DNA of 64,000 nt from CAMLJR01 sp964500675. GTDB lineage: Bacteria > Pseudomonadota > Gammaproteobacteria > Pseudomonadales > CAMLJR01. The notes beneath the pieces were generated by a model, which was not told the origin of the DNA, searched no databases, and saw nothing but the letters and a program-made list of their open reading frames with translations. Positions 43,792-52,448 of this stretch are shown in pieces (the stretch's first letter is position 1; each line of letters starts with the position of its first letter). Location of the stretch: positions 310,001 through 374,000 of the forward strand of contig CAZCNY010000002.1 in the NCBI GenBank assembly GCA_964500675.1, read 5' to 3'. Both the position numbers and the translations under genes were made by a program.

Positions 43792-45360
43792 ATGGCCAAG
43801 CTCACCGATTACACGTCCTACGCAGATGCCCAGAAATATGCGAAGCGCGAAGCGCTGTGGGATCTGTTCGACGGCGACAACGAACATTTCAACATCGCGC
43901 ACGAATGCATCACGCGTCACGCCGATGGCACCGGTCGCGCCGCAGTGCGCATCGCGCGCGCCGATGGCAGCGATGAAATTCTGAGTTTCGATACGCTGGC
44001 GGCGGGCTCCGCGCGTTTCGCGCATTGGCTCGATGCCGAAGGTGTGAAGAAGGGCGAGCGCATCGCGTTCATGCTCGAACCGTCGCTGCCGTTTTATGTG
44101 TGTTTATTCGGTGCGATGCAAACCGGTGCGATTTCGGTGCCGCTGTTTACCTTGTTCGGACCCGATGCATTGCGTCTGCGTATCGACGATTGCAAACCGT
44201 CGATTCTGATTACGAACGCCGAGAAAGCCGAACTCGTGCAAGGCCGCGAAGGTTTGCGCGTGATCATCGCCGATCAAAGCCTGCTCGATGAAATCGCGAA
44301 ATATCCCGCGACGTATCAACCGAAAACATCGGCGAGCGATCTCGCGGTGTTCCAATACACCTCGGGCACGACGCGCGAATTACCGGCGGCGGTGAAGCAC
44401 ACGCACAAAGCCGTGATGACATTGATGTTCGCTGCGCTGTACGGCTCGGGTATTCGTCCGGGCGATGAATTTTTCTGTCCGTCGTCGCCGGCGTGGGGAC
44501 ACGGCCTGTGGCACGGCACATTGGCGCCGCTCGCGCTCGGTGTTTCCACCGGCACGTTCGCGGGCAAATTCGATGCAGTGCGTTTGATGAAAGCGCTGCA
44601 GGATTTCAAAATCACCAATATGTCTGCCGCCGCCACGCACTACCGCATGATGAAAAACACCGGCAAGGCGGGCGAGTTTAAATTCTATTTTAAAAAGCTG
44701 TCGTTCACGGGCGAGCCGATCGATCCGGCCACGCTCGAATTCATCGATCAGACTTTCCACGTGTCCGCGTGCAGCATGTACGGCACCACCGAAATCGGTG
44801 TGGTGCTCGTGAATTATCCGGGCGCGGCAGACTTCAAAGTGAAACCCGGTTCGCTCGGCAAACCGATTCCTGGTTTGAAACTCGAAGTGCATCGTCCCGA
44901 CGGCACGCAGACCGGCCCCGAAGAAGTCGGCGAATTGATGCTGTGGAAAAAAGATCATTGGGAAACGACGAAGGATCGCGCGCGCGTCGATGCCGAAGGT
45001 TATCTGTATCACTGCGGCCGCGCCGATGACGTAATTATTTCTGCCGGCTGGACCATGAGCGCGGTGGAAATCGAACATACGATGCTCAAGCATCCGGATG
45101 TGAAAGAAGTGGGTGTCATCGGCGTGCCCGATGCGACCCGCGGTCAAGTCGTAAAAGCATTCGTCGTGACGGAACGCAAACCCAGCGACGAATTCGTTAC
45201 CGAGTTACAAAACTTTACGCGCGAGAAATTGAGTCAGCACGAATTCCCGCGCCATGTCGAATTTGTGAGTGAGCTTCCGAAAACGCCGGCAGGCAAGGTT
45301 CACCGCAAAGTATTGCGCGATCGCGAAGCTGCGAAAACGTTGTCTACCAACAATTCGTAG
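43792..45360 (+). CDS. Acyl-CoA synthetase (AMP-forming)
   Basis: A 522-residue member of the ANL superfamily that activates a carboxylic acid to its CoA thioester through an acyl-AMP. The P-loop-like A3 motif reads 'FQYTSGTTRELPAAVKHTH', a variant lacking the usual G-x-P-K but known in ACSM/medium-chain type ligases; 'MYGTTEIGVVLVNYPG' (A5), 'YHCGRADDVIISAGWTMSAVEIE' (A7-A8 hinge) and the acylation lysine in 'TPAGKVHRKVLR' near the C-terminus are all present. It is first in a catabolic run with the MaoC-like gene 38 bases downstream. The specific acid is not predictable; a cyclic or branched medium-chain acid is plausible from context. Confidence 0.9.
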   Translation: MAKLTDYTSYADAQKYAKREALWDLFDGDNEHFNIAHECITRHADGTGRAAVRIARADGSDEILSFDTLAAGSARFAHWLDAEGVKKGERIAFMLEPSLPFYVCLFGAMQTGAISVPLFTLFGPDALRLRIDDCKPSILITNAEKAELVQGREGLRVIIADQSLLDEIAKYPATYQPKTSASDLAVFQYTSGTTRELPAAVKHTHKAVMTLMFAALYGSGIRPGDEFFCPSSPAWGHGLWHGTLAPLALGVSTGTFAGKFDAVRLMKALQDFKITNMSAAATHYRMMKNTGKAGEFKFYFKKLSFTGEPIDPATLEFIDQTFHVSACSMYGTTEIGVVLVNYPGAADFKVKPGSLGKPIPGLKLEVHRPDGTQTGPEEVGELMLWKKDHWETTKDRARVDAEGYLYHCGRADDVIISAGWTMSAVEIEHTMLKHPDVKEVGVIGVPDATRGQVVKAFVVTERKPSDEFVTELQNFTREKLSQHEFPRHVEFVSELPKTPAGKVHRKVLRDREAAKTLSTNNS

Positions 45361-45398
45361 CGGCCGCCGCCAATTAAATCCGTTAGAGGAGAGAAGCT

Positions 45399-46526
45399 AT
45401 GTCCACTGCAAAATTTCCAAAGATTACTGAAGAAGGTCTGGACGATCTGCGCAAGCGCATCGGCATCAAGATCACCAACACCATCGAGCCGTGGAACTAC
45501 GAAGCGACTCGCGACGCGATCCGCCATTACGCGCACGGTATCGGCGACAACAACCCGCTGTGGTGCGATCCCGACTACGCCAAGAACACCAAACTCGGCA
45601 CCATTCAAGCGCTGCCGAGCTTCCTGTTCACGACGAGCCGTATTATTTCCGGTTATTGCGGCGGCCTCTCAGGCGTGCACGCGATGTGGGCCGGCGCGGA
45701 TTGGACCTGGCACAAGCCGGTTCTGCGCAACGATACCATCACCACGCAAGCGTATTTGAAAGATCTCGTTGAGCACCAAACCAAATTCGCGGGCCGTGCG
45801 TTCCAACAGATTTATCACGTAGATTTCTACAATCAGAAAGGTGAAATGGTTGCAGAAGCTGACAGCTGGGTATTCCGTACCGATCGCGACGAAGCGCGTG
45901 AGCGCGGCACCAAATACAATGACGTGAAAGGCAAAGTGGTTCCGTTCAAAGACGAAGAACTCGCCGAGTTCTACAAACTGTACGAGAACGAAGAAATTCG
46001 CGGTTCGAAAGCTCGTTATTGGGAAGACGTGAAAGAAGGCGAAGCATTGCCCGCAATGCTCAAAGGCCCGATGACCGTCACCGGTTTCATTTGCTACGCG
46101 CAAGGTTGGGGTGGTCTCTACATTCGCGCCAACAAACTCGCGTGGGAAATGCAGCAGAAGCATCCCGGCACCGGCATCAAAAACCGTTTCAATGTGCCCG
46201 ATTGTCCTGAGCGTGTGCATTGGGACGAAGCGTTCGCACTCGAAGTCGGTGCGCCCGGCGCGTACGACTACGGCCCCGAGCGTTGCTCGTGGTTGACTCA
46301 CCACGCTACCAACTGGATGGGTGACGACGGCTTCCTGCGCAAGAGCAAGTGCCAGATCCGCCGCCACAATCCGGATGGCGACGTGATCGTGATCAACGGC
46401 ACCGTGACTCGCAAATTCGTCGAGAACGGCAAGCACCTCGTTGAAATCGCGCAGAAAGCGGAAACGCATCGCGGCGAGTTGTCGGCATCGGGCGTATCGA
46501 TCGTCGAGTTGCCGAGCCGCGGTTAA
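45399..46526 (+). CDS. MaoC-like hot-dog hydratase/dehydratase
   Basis: A 375-residue protein with two hot-dog halves. The N-terminal half ('EATRDAIRHYAHGIGDNNPLWCDPDYA', with the D-N-P-L-x-x-D/H pattern of MaoC dehydratases) and the C-terminal half ('MTVTGFICYAQGWGG', 'GAYDYGPERCSWLTHHATNWMGDDGFL') resemble fused (R)-specific enoyl-CoA hydratases. It probably hydrates an enoyl-CoA made after the ligase at 43,792. A strong AGGAGAG site precedes the ATG, and the codon use is that of a well-expressed gene. A terminator follows, so ligase and hydratase form a two-gene unit. Confidence 0.82.
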   Translation: MSTAKFPKITEEGLDDLRKRIGIKITNTIEPWNYEATRDAIRHYAHGIGDNNPLWCDPDYAKNTKLGTIQALPSFLFTTSRIISGYCGGLSGVHAMWAGADWTWHKPVLRNDTITTQAYLKDLVEHQTKFAGRAFQQIYHVDFYNQKGEMVAEADSWVFRTDRDEARERGTKYNDVKGKVVPFKDEELAEFYKLYENEEIRGSKARYWEDVKEGEALPAMLKGPMTVTGFICYAQGWGGLYIRANKLAWEMQQKHPGTGIKNRFNVPDCPERVHWDEAFALEVGAPGAYDYGPERCSWLTHHATNWMGDDGFLRKSKCQIRRHNPDGDVIVINGTVTRKFVENGKHLVEIAQKAETHRGELSASGVSIVELPSRG

Positions 46527-46554
46527 TTCGGTGACGCAATCCAAAAAGTAATAC

Positions 46555-46587
46555 AAAATGGCTCCTCTCGCAGGGGCCATTTTTTTG
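46555..46587 (+). terminator. Terminator after the MaoC-like gene
   Basis: AAAATGGCTCCT (46555-46566) pairs with AGGGGCCATTTT (46572-46583, one G-U) and is followed by a run of T to 46587. It ends the ligase-hydratase unit and implies a separate promoter for the CoA-transferase. Confidence 0.88.
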
Positions 46588-46623
46588 AAAGCAGGATGCG
46601 TTTCATGCGGCTTTAGCCGCGAA

Positions 46624-46654
46624 ATTTAAATACATCAGGACGATGTATTTAAAT
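46624..46654. promoter_or_regulatory. Perfect 31-bp palindrome before the CoA-transferase gene
   Basis: ATTTAAATACATC (46624-46636) and GATGTATTTAAAT (46642-46654) are perfect 13-base arms with a five-base spacer. It ends 19 bases before the CoA-transferase ATG and lies between a terminator and a start codon, so a promoter-linked operator is the best reading, probably for a TetR-like dimer. No TetR gene is in the window. Absence of a T-run excludes an ordinary terminator. Confidence 0.72.
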
Positions 46655-46673
46655 GACAGGTTAATAGAGTGAT

Positions 46674-47888
46674 ATGACAGACAATAAAAACTCAACGTGG
46701 GCTGGCCCGCTGCAGGGCATTCGCGTTCTCGATTTCACGCGCGTGTTGGCGGGGCCGTCGTGCGCGCTCGCGCTCGCCGATCTCGGCGCGGAAGTGATTA
46801 AAATCGAACCGCCCGGAAGCGGCGATGAAACGCGCTCGTTCCCACCGTTTCGCAATGGCGAGAGCCATTACTACATCGCGATCAATCGCGGCAAAAAAAG
46901 TATCGTCGTCGATTTGAAATCGGAAGCGGGCGTTGCGCTCGTCAAAGATCTCGCGGCGAAATGCGATATCGTCATCGAAAATTATCGCCCCGGCGTGATG
47001 GATCGTTTGGGACTCGGTTACGAAACCTTATCCGCGATCAATCCACGATTAATTTATTGCGCGATTTCGGGCTTCGGCATGAACGGTCCGCTCAAGGATT
47101 TGCCGTCGTTCGATATCGTGTTGCAAGCGTTGTCGGGTGCGTTGAGTGTTAACGGCGAGCCCGGTGGACTGCCGACGAAACTCGGTATTCCGCTCGGCGA
47201 TTTAATCGGCGGTATTAACGGTCCGATCAGCATTCTCGCCGCGTTGCACGAACGCAACACGACGGGGCGCGGTCGTCTCATCGATATCAGTTTGATGGAC
47301 GGCATGATCGGCATGCTCGGTTACATCGCGCAGCTCGCATTTTTCACGGGCCAGGATCCACAGCCGCAAGGCTCGCAGCATCCTAACCTGGTGCCCTATG
47401 GCGCGTTTCCCGCGAAAGACGGTTCGATCATCGTCGCGTGTCTGACCAATAGTTTTTGGGAGCGCATTTGCAAAGCGCTCGAACATCCCGAATGGATCAG
47501 CGATCCGCAATTCGACATGATTGAAAAACGCCGCGATCGCCGCGCGCAGGTCAACGACATGGTCGCCGAATTCACGCGGCAAAAAACCGTGGCCGAACTC
47601 GTCGAAATTTTCACGCAATTTGAGGTGCCGCACGCGCCGATTCTCGGCGTGAAAGAAGCGCTCGCGCAACCGCAGGCCGTCGCGCGCGAGATGGTGGTGG
47701 AGACCGAACATAAAACGCTCGGCAAGATTCCGATCGTGAATCGCTCGATTAAATATGTCGATGCGCCGCAACCGATTCCGACCGCGCCGCCCGTGCTCGG
47801 TCAGCACACCGACGAAGTCCTGCGCGAAGTGCTGGGGCTTTCAGCCGAGCAAATTGCAGCACTACACCAGTCAAAAACGGTGGCATGA
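46674..47888 (+). CDS. CaiB/BaiF-type CoA-transferase (class III)
   Basis: A 404-residue type III CoA-transferase, which moves CoA between carboxylates through an acyl-aspartyl intermediate. Family segments are 'LQGIRVLDFTRVLAGPSCALALADLGAEVIKIEPPGSGDETR', 'SIVVDLKSEAGVALVKDLAAKCDIVIENYRPGVMDRLGL', 'AISGFGMNGPLKDLPSFDIVLQALSG' and 'HPNLVPYGAFPAKDGSIIVACLTNSFWERICKAL'. Length is normal for the family. It has its own operator-like palindrome. It may hand CoA from a pathway ester such as succinyl-CoA or the product thioester to the incoming acid; substrate unknown. Confidence 0.92.
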   Translation: MTDNKNSTWAGPLQGIRVLDFTRVLAGPSCALALADLGAEVIKIEPPGSGDETRSFPPFRNGESHYYIAINRGKKSIVVDLKSEAGVALVKDLAAKCDIVIENYRPGVMDRLGLGYETLSAINPRLIYCAISGFGMNGPLKDLPSFDIVLQALSGALSVNGEPGGLPTKLGIPLGDLIGGINGPISILAALHERNTTGRGRLIDISLMDGMIGMLGYIAQLAFFTGQDPQPQGSQHPNLVPYGAFPAKDGSIIVACLTNSFWERICKALEHPEWISDPQFDMIEKRRDRRAQVNDMVAEFTRQKTVAELVEIFTQFEVPHAPILGVKEALAQPQAVAREMVVETEHKTLGKIPIVNRSIKYVDAPQPIPTAPPVLGQHTDEVLREVLGLSAEQIAALHQSKTVA

Positions 47889-47925
47889 ATATTACGCAAA
47901 CAAAAAATAGCCAGAATGTTTGGAG

Positions 47926-47949
47926 TCAACACCGTTGTTTACTTATACT
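47926..47949 (+). promoter_or_regulatory. Shared motif and promoter before the P450 gene
   Basis: TCAACACCGTTGTTTA (47926-47941) matches TCAACAATGTTGTTTA at 54776 before the flavin monooxygenase in 14 of 16 positions, with both differences in the two central bases. The motif fills the spacer of a possible promoter (TTGGAG at 47920-47925, TATACT at 47944-47949), 52 bases before the P450 ATG. The core AACA-N4-TGTT is a partial dyad. A common regulator of the two oxygenase operons is inferred. Confidence 0.55.
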
Positions 47950-48001
47950 CCCGGCATCTGGTGGTAAACGCCGTTGGCAGAAACTCAAATAAGGAGCCCC
48001 C

Positions 48002-49321
48002 ATGAACGATATGCAGCAAGAGTTTGAAAAATACGATTTCTTCCGCAGCGACCGTTTCATCAACGATCCCTACTCCTACTTTGATTTTCTGAGAGCGAAA
48101 TCGCCGGTACTGCGCGAGCCGCATCAGGGCATCTTCATGGTGACCGGCTACAACGAGCTGCTGGAGATCTACAACGATGCCGATCGCTTCTCCTCCTGTA
48201 TGTCGACGACCGGGCCGTTTGCAGGCAATGCCATTCCGCTAGAAGGCCGTGGAAACGAGGACGTTTCCGAGCTGATCGCAGCCCATCGCGACAAGACGCC
48301 GTTCAGCGATCAGATCACCACCATGGATCCGCCCGATCATTCCAAGCATCGCGCGTTACTGTCGGCTTTGATCACCCCCATGCGCCTCAAGCAAAACGAG
48401 GAGTTCATGTGGGAGTTGGCCGATCAGCAGATCGCCACCTTCCTTGACCGTGGTGAGTGCGAATGGATGGCCGCTTTCGCCCAGCCATTCGCCGTACTCG
48501 TCGTCTCTGATTTATTGGGTGTGCCCGCTGAGGACCGCATCCAGTTCCGCAAACAGCTTATTCGGCAGGAACAAGAGGGCGCCGGTATTGGCGGCGTGGA
48601 TGACAGAGAAGCCCATCACTCACCGCTCGAATGGCTCTACAAAACCTTCTCCGCGTATATCGAAGACCGCCGTAAAAATCCTACGGGCGATATTCTGTCA
48701 GGACTCGCTGCAGCCACCTTTCCCGACAAGTCCTTGCCGACACCGCTCGATGTGGCGCGCATTGCCGCCAACCTGTTTGCGGCCGGACAGGAAACCACGG
48801 TGCGACTGCTCAGCTACTCGTTCCAGGTGCTTGGCGAGCGTCTCGATTTGCAGAAAAAACTTCGCGAAGATCGCAGCCTCATTCCGAATTTCGTCGAGGA
48901 ATGCCTGCGCATGGAAGGGCCGGTCAAAGGCGACTTCCGCTTGGCGAAAAAGCCAACACAGGTCGCTGGCGTCGATATTCCTGCAGGCAGCTTTTTGTAC
49001 ATGGCCAATAGCGCCGCCAACCGCGATCCCCGCCAATTCGACAACCCCGGCGAGTTCCAGCTGAACCGCGAAAGTGCGCGTTTGAATGTGTCGTTCGGCC
49101 GCGGCCGCCACACCTGCCCCGGCGCACCTTTGGCACGTGCGGAAACGGTGATTGCCATCAATTGCATGTTCGACAGAACCAGCGATATTCGCATCTCCGA
49201 GAAAGTTCACGGGCCGGCTGAGGCAAGACGCTACAGCTACTTGCCGACGTTCATCCTGCGCGGATTGACTCACATTAATATTGAGTTCGATCCGATCTCT
49301 AAGTCGGGAGCGGCGAAATGA
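48002..49321 (+). CDS. Cytochrome P450 (bacterial class I)
   Basis: A 439-residue soluble P450. The I-helix oxygen-activation motif is 'AGQETT' (261-266), the K-helix E-x-x-R is E300-R303 in 'EECLR', and the haem loop is 'FGRGRHTCPGAPLAR' with ligand Cys372. 'MDPPDHSKHRALL' is the conserved C-helix segment that contacts haem propionate. The fold and length resemble CYP families that hydroxylate terpenoids, steroids or fatty acids. AAGGAG precedes the ATG, and the stop overlaps the ferredoxin start (ATGA), so the electron donor is co-made. No ferredoxin reductase is near. A TCAACAnnGTTGTTTA promoter motif is shared with the BVMO gene. Confidence 0.94.
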   Translation: MNDMQQEFEKYDFFRSDRFINDPYSYFDFLRAKSPVLREPHQGIFMVTGYNELLEIYNDADRFSSCMSTTGPFAGNAIPLEGRGNEDVSELIAAHRDKTPFSDQITTMDPPDHSKHRALLSALITPMRLKQNEEFMWELADQQIATFLDRGECEWMAAFAQPFAVLVVSDLLGVPAEDRIQFRKQLIRQEQEGAGIGGVDDREAHHSPLEWLYKTFSAYIEDRRKNPTGDILSGLAAATFPDKSLPTPLDVARIAANLFAAGQETTVRLLSYSFQVLGERLDLQKKLREDRSLIPNFVEECLRMEGPVKGDFRLAKKPTQVAGVDIPAGSFLYMANSAANRDPRQFDNPGEFQLNRESARLNVSFGRGRHTCPGAPLARAETVIAINCMFDRTSDIRISEKVHGPAEARRYSYLPTFILRGLTHINIEFDPISKSGAAK

Positions 49322-49512
49322 AAGTTCGTGTAGACCCAAGCATCTGCGCCGGTTTCAGCGTTTGCTTAGGGCTTTGCCCCGAAGTGTTCGAGCTGCACGA
49401 CGACGGTTACGCCGTCGTCCGTGTGGTCGAAGTGCCGCCGGAGTTCGAGGACCAGGTGCGCACAGCAGTCGTGCAATGTCCATCGAGCGCGATTTCCATC
49501 AGTGAAGATTAA
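49318..49512 (+). CDS. P450-partner 3Fe-4S-type ferredoxin
   Basis: A 64-residue ferredoxin. The cluster ligands are in 'CAGFSVCLGLCPEVFELHDDGYA' (C-x5-C-x3-C-P) and 'AVVQCPSSAISI'; loss of the usual second Cys of a C-x2-C-x2-C motif indicates a [3Fe-4S] cluster as in bacterial P450 redox partners. Its start overlaps the P450 stop, so it is surely co-translated with it and passes electrons to that enzyme. Its last codon overlaps the end of the minus-strand kinase gene by four bases. Confidence 0.92.
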   Translation: MKVRVDPSICAGFSVCLGLCPEVFELHDDGYAVVRVVEVPPEFEDQVRTAVVQCPSSAISISED

Positions 49513-50204
49513 CGCGAACTAAAAGGCGCCTGGCTCGCATCAAATTTACCTGCGAGCTCGGCAAACGCCTTACCCGATTTTTCCCGCAAACCCGCCGCAA
49601 TTAAATCAGCCACTTCGCTCGGGCTATTGGCGCTCGAATCGACAGTTAAATCGAAATGATCGTGCGCGAAGATTTGTTTGTACAAAAAGTCCGCCAGGCG
49701 TTTCGTGTTTTGATTGGCGATATTCGCTTGCGTGCGATCCAGGTTGCTGACGATTTTATCGAGGCGCGCGTCGAGGCGCGTGGGCACCACGTCGAGCGGC
49801 GGTTTCAGCGCGACGAAAAATACCGGTAGATCGCGAAAGTGTTCGATGCAGCTTTGCAGCAGCGGCGGCTCGATGGTGGTGATGTGATCGACGATGATAT
49901 TCGAGCCCGAACGCACGCCAGCGGCAATCATCGCGTGAAACGTATTGAACATTTGCAGGCCGTAGCGACCGAGTTTTAAATGGCGCGGCCCGTCGGGATT
50001 GGCGGGGTCGTCGGGCACTTTTTGCAATCCTTCATGCGCGCGCGGGCCGCCGTCGACGAATTTGCGCGGCATCACGCCGCCGAGAAACTGATCGGCGCCG
50101 AAGTGCAGCCATAACTCATCCTGGCGCGCGACGAATTCCTTGCACGTGGTGGTTTTGCCGCTACCCGTGGTGCCGGTAATGAGTAGTAATTTTCCCGTCG
50201 CCAT
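49509..50204 (-). CDS. P-loop kinase of chloramphenicol-phosphotransferase type
   Basis: A 231-residue P-loop protein with Walker A 'GTTGSGKTTTCKEF' (residues 10-23) and a 'NIIVDHITT' segment like the Walker B/aspartate of chloramphenicol phosphotransferase-like proteins; 'FFVALKPPLDVVPTRLDARL' fits the lid. This family phosphorylates small hydroxylated molecules, but most members have no known substrate. It lies antisense inside the catabolic cluster, 77 bases downstream of the CrtC/AttH-like gene on the same strand. One option is phosphorylation of a hydroxylated pathway intermediate; resistance to an antibiotic is another. Evidence for either is only contextual. Confidence 0.7.
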   Translation of the reverse strand: MATGKLLLITGTTGSGKTTTCKEFVARQDELWLHFGADQFLGGVMPRKFVDGGPRAHEGLQKVPDDPANPDGPRHLKLGRYGLQMFNTFHAMIAAGVRSGSNIIVDHITTIEPPLLQSCIEHFRDLPVFFVALKPPLDVVPTRLDARLDKIVSNLDRTQANIANQNTKRLADFLYKQIFAHDHFDLTVDSSANSPSEVADLIAAGLREKSGKAFAELAGKFDASQAPFSSR

Positions 50205-50281
50205 ATTTTTTTCTCGTGTGAATTATTTTTGTAAGAATTATTTGCGCTGATTTATTTACGCCAAAATTATTTATCAGTGCA

Positions 50282-51256
50282 TTAACGCTGTTTCCACGCA
50301 TCCGGTCCCGCGCGATGCCAGCGCCGGAATTCCTGGATGCCATAATATTCCTGATCCTCGCCGACCGCGTTTTTAAAGCCGTCGTAGTCCCATTGATACA
50401 GCGACCACCATTGACCGCGATCCGGAAATAACATGAATTCGGCGGGCGCTTGCTCGCGACCGATCGCGTGCAATTCGCGGCCGAGTTTATCGCGCGCTTT
50501 GATTTCGACGGCGCATGGGCGCGCGCCGTTGCGTTCGAGCACGCGGCGGCTGCCTTCGACGATCGACGCCATTTCGCCGTCGCGCAACAGATAACCCGCG
50601 AGCGCTTTGGTGGTGTGTCCCGTGGTGGCGTTGGGCGCGAGAATATGCCAACCGTTTTTTTCGTCCGCGGTCGACCACGCATAACCGCCGGGCGGGGATT
50701 TTTCGAGAAAGCGTGGGCCGTGGCCGCCATCGCGCACGGAAAAGCAATCGACGTCGTAATGTTGCCCATCCAATTGGACCGTGCCTTGAATACGACCGGG
50801 CTGTTCGAAGTGTGTTTTAAACGCACCCTTGAGTTGCTCAGGGTTCATCGCGCTCATCATATGCGGTGGCGCGACGGCGGTGAAAATCAGATCGAGCTTG
50901 AAACCTTCGCGATCGTAGCCGAGTTGATATTTTTTCAGCGGTTCGAGCATGCGAATCGACATCGACCACGGCGTGACGAAATCGTATTTGTTGTAGTCGA
51001 CGCCGAATTTTCCCTGCGGCAATACGCGCATCGCCTGCCAGTCGAAAAATAAAAAATCCCACACGTGCTGACCGAAGCGATCCCACATCGCGGGGCCGCC
51101 GAGCATGCAATTCATGTTGGGCCGAAAATGGTTGTAGAAAAAGCCGTTAATGCCCGCTTCGGGAAGCGCCCACGAGAACCACGAACTCTCGGTCCAATAC
51201 GGATCGTCGGACATATCGGTATAAAAATAATCGAGGCTTTCCGACAGGCTGCTCAC
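50282..51256 (-). CDS. Uncharacterised CrtC/AttH-like protein (DUF7064-type)
   Basis: A 324-residue soluble protein with no signal peptide. The central 'GTVQLDGQHYDVDCFSVRDGGHGPRFLE' resembles the conserved 'LDG-x-x-Y-x-V-x-x-x-x-x-RDHSWGPR' segment of carotenoid hydratase (CrtC)/AttH lipocalin-type proteins and of DUF7064/7065 proteins found beside lipid, steroid and terpene degradation genes. Tryptophan-rich N-terminal ('DPYWTESSWFSWALPE') and C-terminal ('GQWWSLYQWDYDGF') segments suggest a hydrophobic pocket. Probably a binding or hydratase-like partner for a hydrophobic substrate. It is divergent from the SDR at 51,524 with a 267-base interval between. Confidence 0.6.
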   Translation of the reverse strand: MSSLSESLDYFYTDMSDDPYWTESSWFSWALPEAGINGFFYNHFRPNMNCMLGGPAMWDRFGQHVWDFLFFDWQAMRVLPQGKFGVDYNKYDFVTPWSMSIRMLEPLKKYQLGYDREGFKLDLIFTAVAPPHMMSAMNPEQLKGAFKTHFEQPGRIQGTVQLDGQHYDVDCFSVRDGGHGPRFLEKSPPGGYAWSTADEKNGWHILAPNATTGHTTKALAGYLLRDGEMASIVEGSRRVLERNGARPCAVEIKARDKLGRELHAIGREQAPAEFMLFPDRGQWWSLYQWDYDGFKNAVGEDQEYYGIQEFRRWHRAGPDAWKQR

Positions 51257-51375
51257 GCGATGTTCCTCACTTTTATTTGAGCTTGCGGCCGATGCAAGGC
51301 TCTAGGCAGGTTGCATTCATTATTCAGAGCGGTCGCGAGCGGCGCAATGACCTGCACGAAGTGTCGATAAAGTGC

Positions 51376-51389
51376 AGTGTGGCCGCACT
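51376..51389. promoter_or_regulatory. Short palindrome in the SDR/CrtC-like divergent interval
   Basis: AGTGTGGCCGCACT (51376-51389) is symmetric except for one base pair (T51380 versus G51385). It lies mid-interval (51,257-51,523) between the CrtC/AttH-like gene and the SDR-propeller-thioesterase operon and could be an operator for one or both. Nothing else is recognised in this interval. Confidence 0.35.
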
Positions 51390-51523
51390 TGCAACATTAC
51401 TGCATTCAACTGGTGACTTTCGGCGCAAAACATCGATAATGACAGGCCTTTTTCCGGCATTTGAGCCCGGCAGTGCATGCGGAAGGCTCATTCAATAGTG
51501 TGAATAACAAGCGGAGAATTTCG

Positions 51524-52435
51524 ATGTCAGCGCTGAGGTTTGACGGTCGTGTTGCGGTTATCACGGGAGCGGGCAGGGGACTCGGCCGTGCTTACGCGGA
51601 GTTGTTGGCGGCGCGCGGTGCGAAGGTCGTCATCAATGATCCCGGTGTGAGTTTAAAAGGCGATGGCAGCGGTGAAGATCCCGCCGCTGAAACCGTGCTG
51701 GCGATCAAAGCCGCTGGCGGCGAAGCGGTGGCGAATACCGATTCGGTGGCGACACCTGAAGGCGGCAAGGCGATTATTCAATCCGCGCTCGATCATTACG
51801 GACGCATCGATATTCTGATTCACAACGCGGGTGTGGTGCGCCGCGCGCCGCTCGCCGAAATGTCGTACGAAGATTTCGAATTTGTTTTGGATGTGCATCT
51901 GCGCGGCGCATTTCATGTCGTGCGCCCTGCATTTCCGCTCATGTGCAAGGCGGGTTACGGTCGCGTCGTGCTGACCGGTTCGATCAATGGTTTATACGGC
52001 AATTATCAGAACGCGAATTACAGTGCAGCCAAAGGCGGCACGCATGCGTTGTCGCATGTCGTCGCGCTCGAAGGCGCCGCGCACAATGTGAAAAGCAATG
52101 TGATTCTTCCCGCCGCCGTGACGCGCATGTCGGAAGGCGTTGATACTTCCAAGTTCCCACCGATGCCACCCGAAATGGTCGCCGCCGCTGTCGGTTGGTT
52201 GTCGCATGAAGCGTGCTCGATCACGGGCGAGATGTTAATTTCTGCGGCGGGGCGCGTCGCGCGCGCTTACGTTGCTGAGACAAACGGTGTTTATCGGCCC
52301 GCATGGAGTATCGAAGATATCGCGGCGCAAGCCGATGCGATTCGCGATACAAAAACACCGGTAATTTTCGAGCCGGTGCCGTCGGGTCAGCTCGATCATC
52401 TTAAATACAGTTTCGCGATGGCGTCGAAAAAATAA
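51524..52435 (+). CDS. Short-chain dehydrogenase (hydroxyacyl-CoA/17beta-HSD4-like)
   Basis: A 303-residue SDR. The cofactor site is 'VAVITGAGRGLGRAYAELLA', 'IHNAGVV' is the N-A-G motif, and the catalytic residues are S153, Y166 and K170 in 'TGSINGLYGNYQNANYSAAK'. The long variable stretch 'DPGVSLKGDGSGEDPAAETV' after the second strand resembles the (3R)-hydroxyacyl-CoA dehydrogenase domain of multifunctional enzyme 2. So it may oxidise a hydroxyacyl-CoA or a ring alcohol. The ATG at 51524 has GGAGAA upstream. It leads an operon with the propeller (13 bases) and thioesterase genes. Confidence 0.88.
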   Translation: MSALRFDGRVAVITGAGRGLGRAYAELLAARGAKVVINDPGVSLKGDGSGEDPAAETVLAIKAAGGEAVANTDSVATPEGGKAIIQSALDHYGRIDILIHNAGVVRRAPLAEMSYEDFEFVLDVHLRGAFHVVRPAFPLMCKAGYGRVVLTGSINGLYGNYQNANYSAAKGGTHALSHVVALEGAAHNVKSNVILPAAVTRMSEGVDTSKFPPMPPEMVAAAVGWLSHEACSITGEMLISAAGRVARAYVAETNGVYRPAWSIEDIAAQADAIRDTKTPVIFEPVPSGQLDHLKYSFAMASKK

Positions 52436-52448
52436 CGAGGAATTATTT

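Noticed and set aside
44380..46580. Long minus-strand frames across the acyl-CoA ligase and the MaoC-like gene
   Set aside because: They are antisense to genes with clear motifs; their peptides show no domain and only reflect GC-rich third positions.
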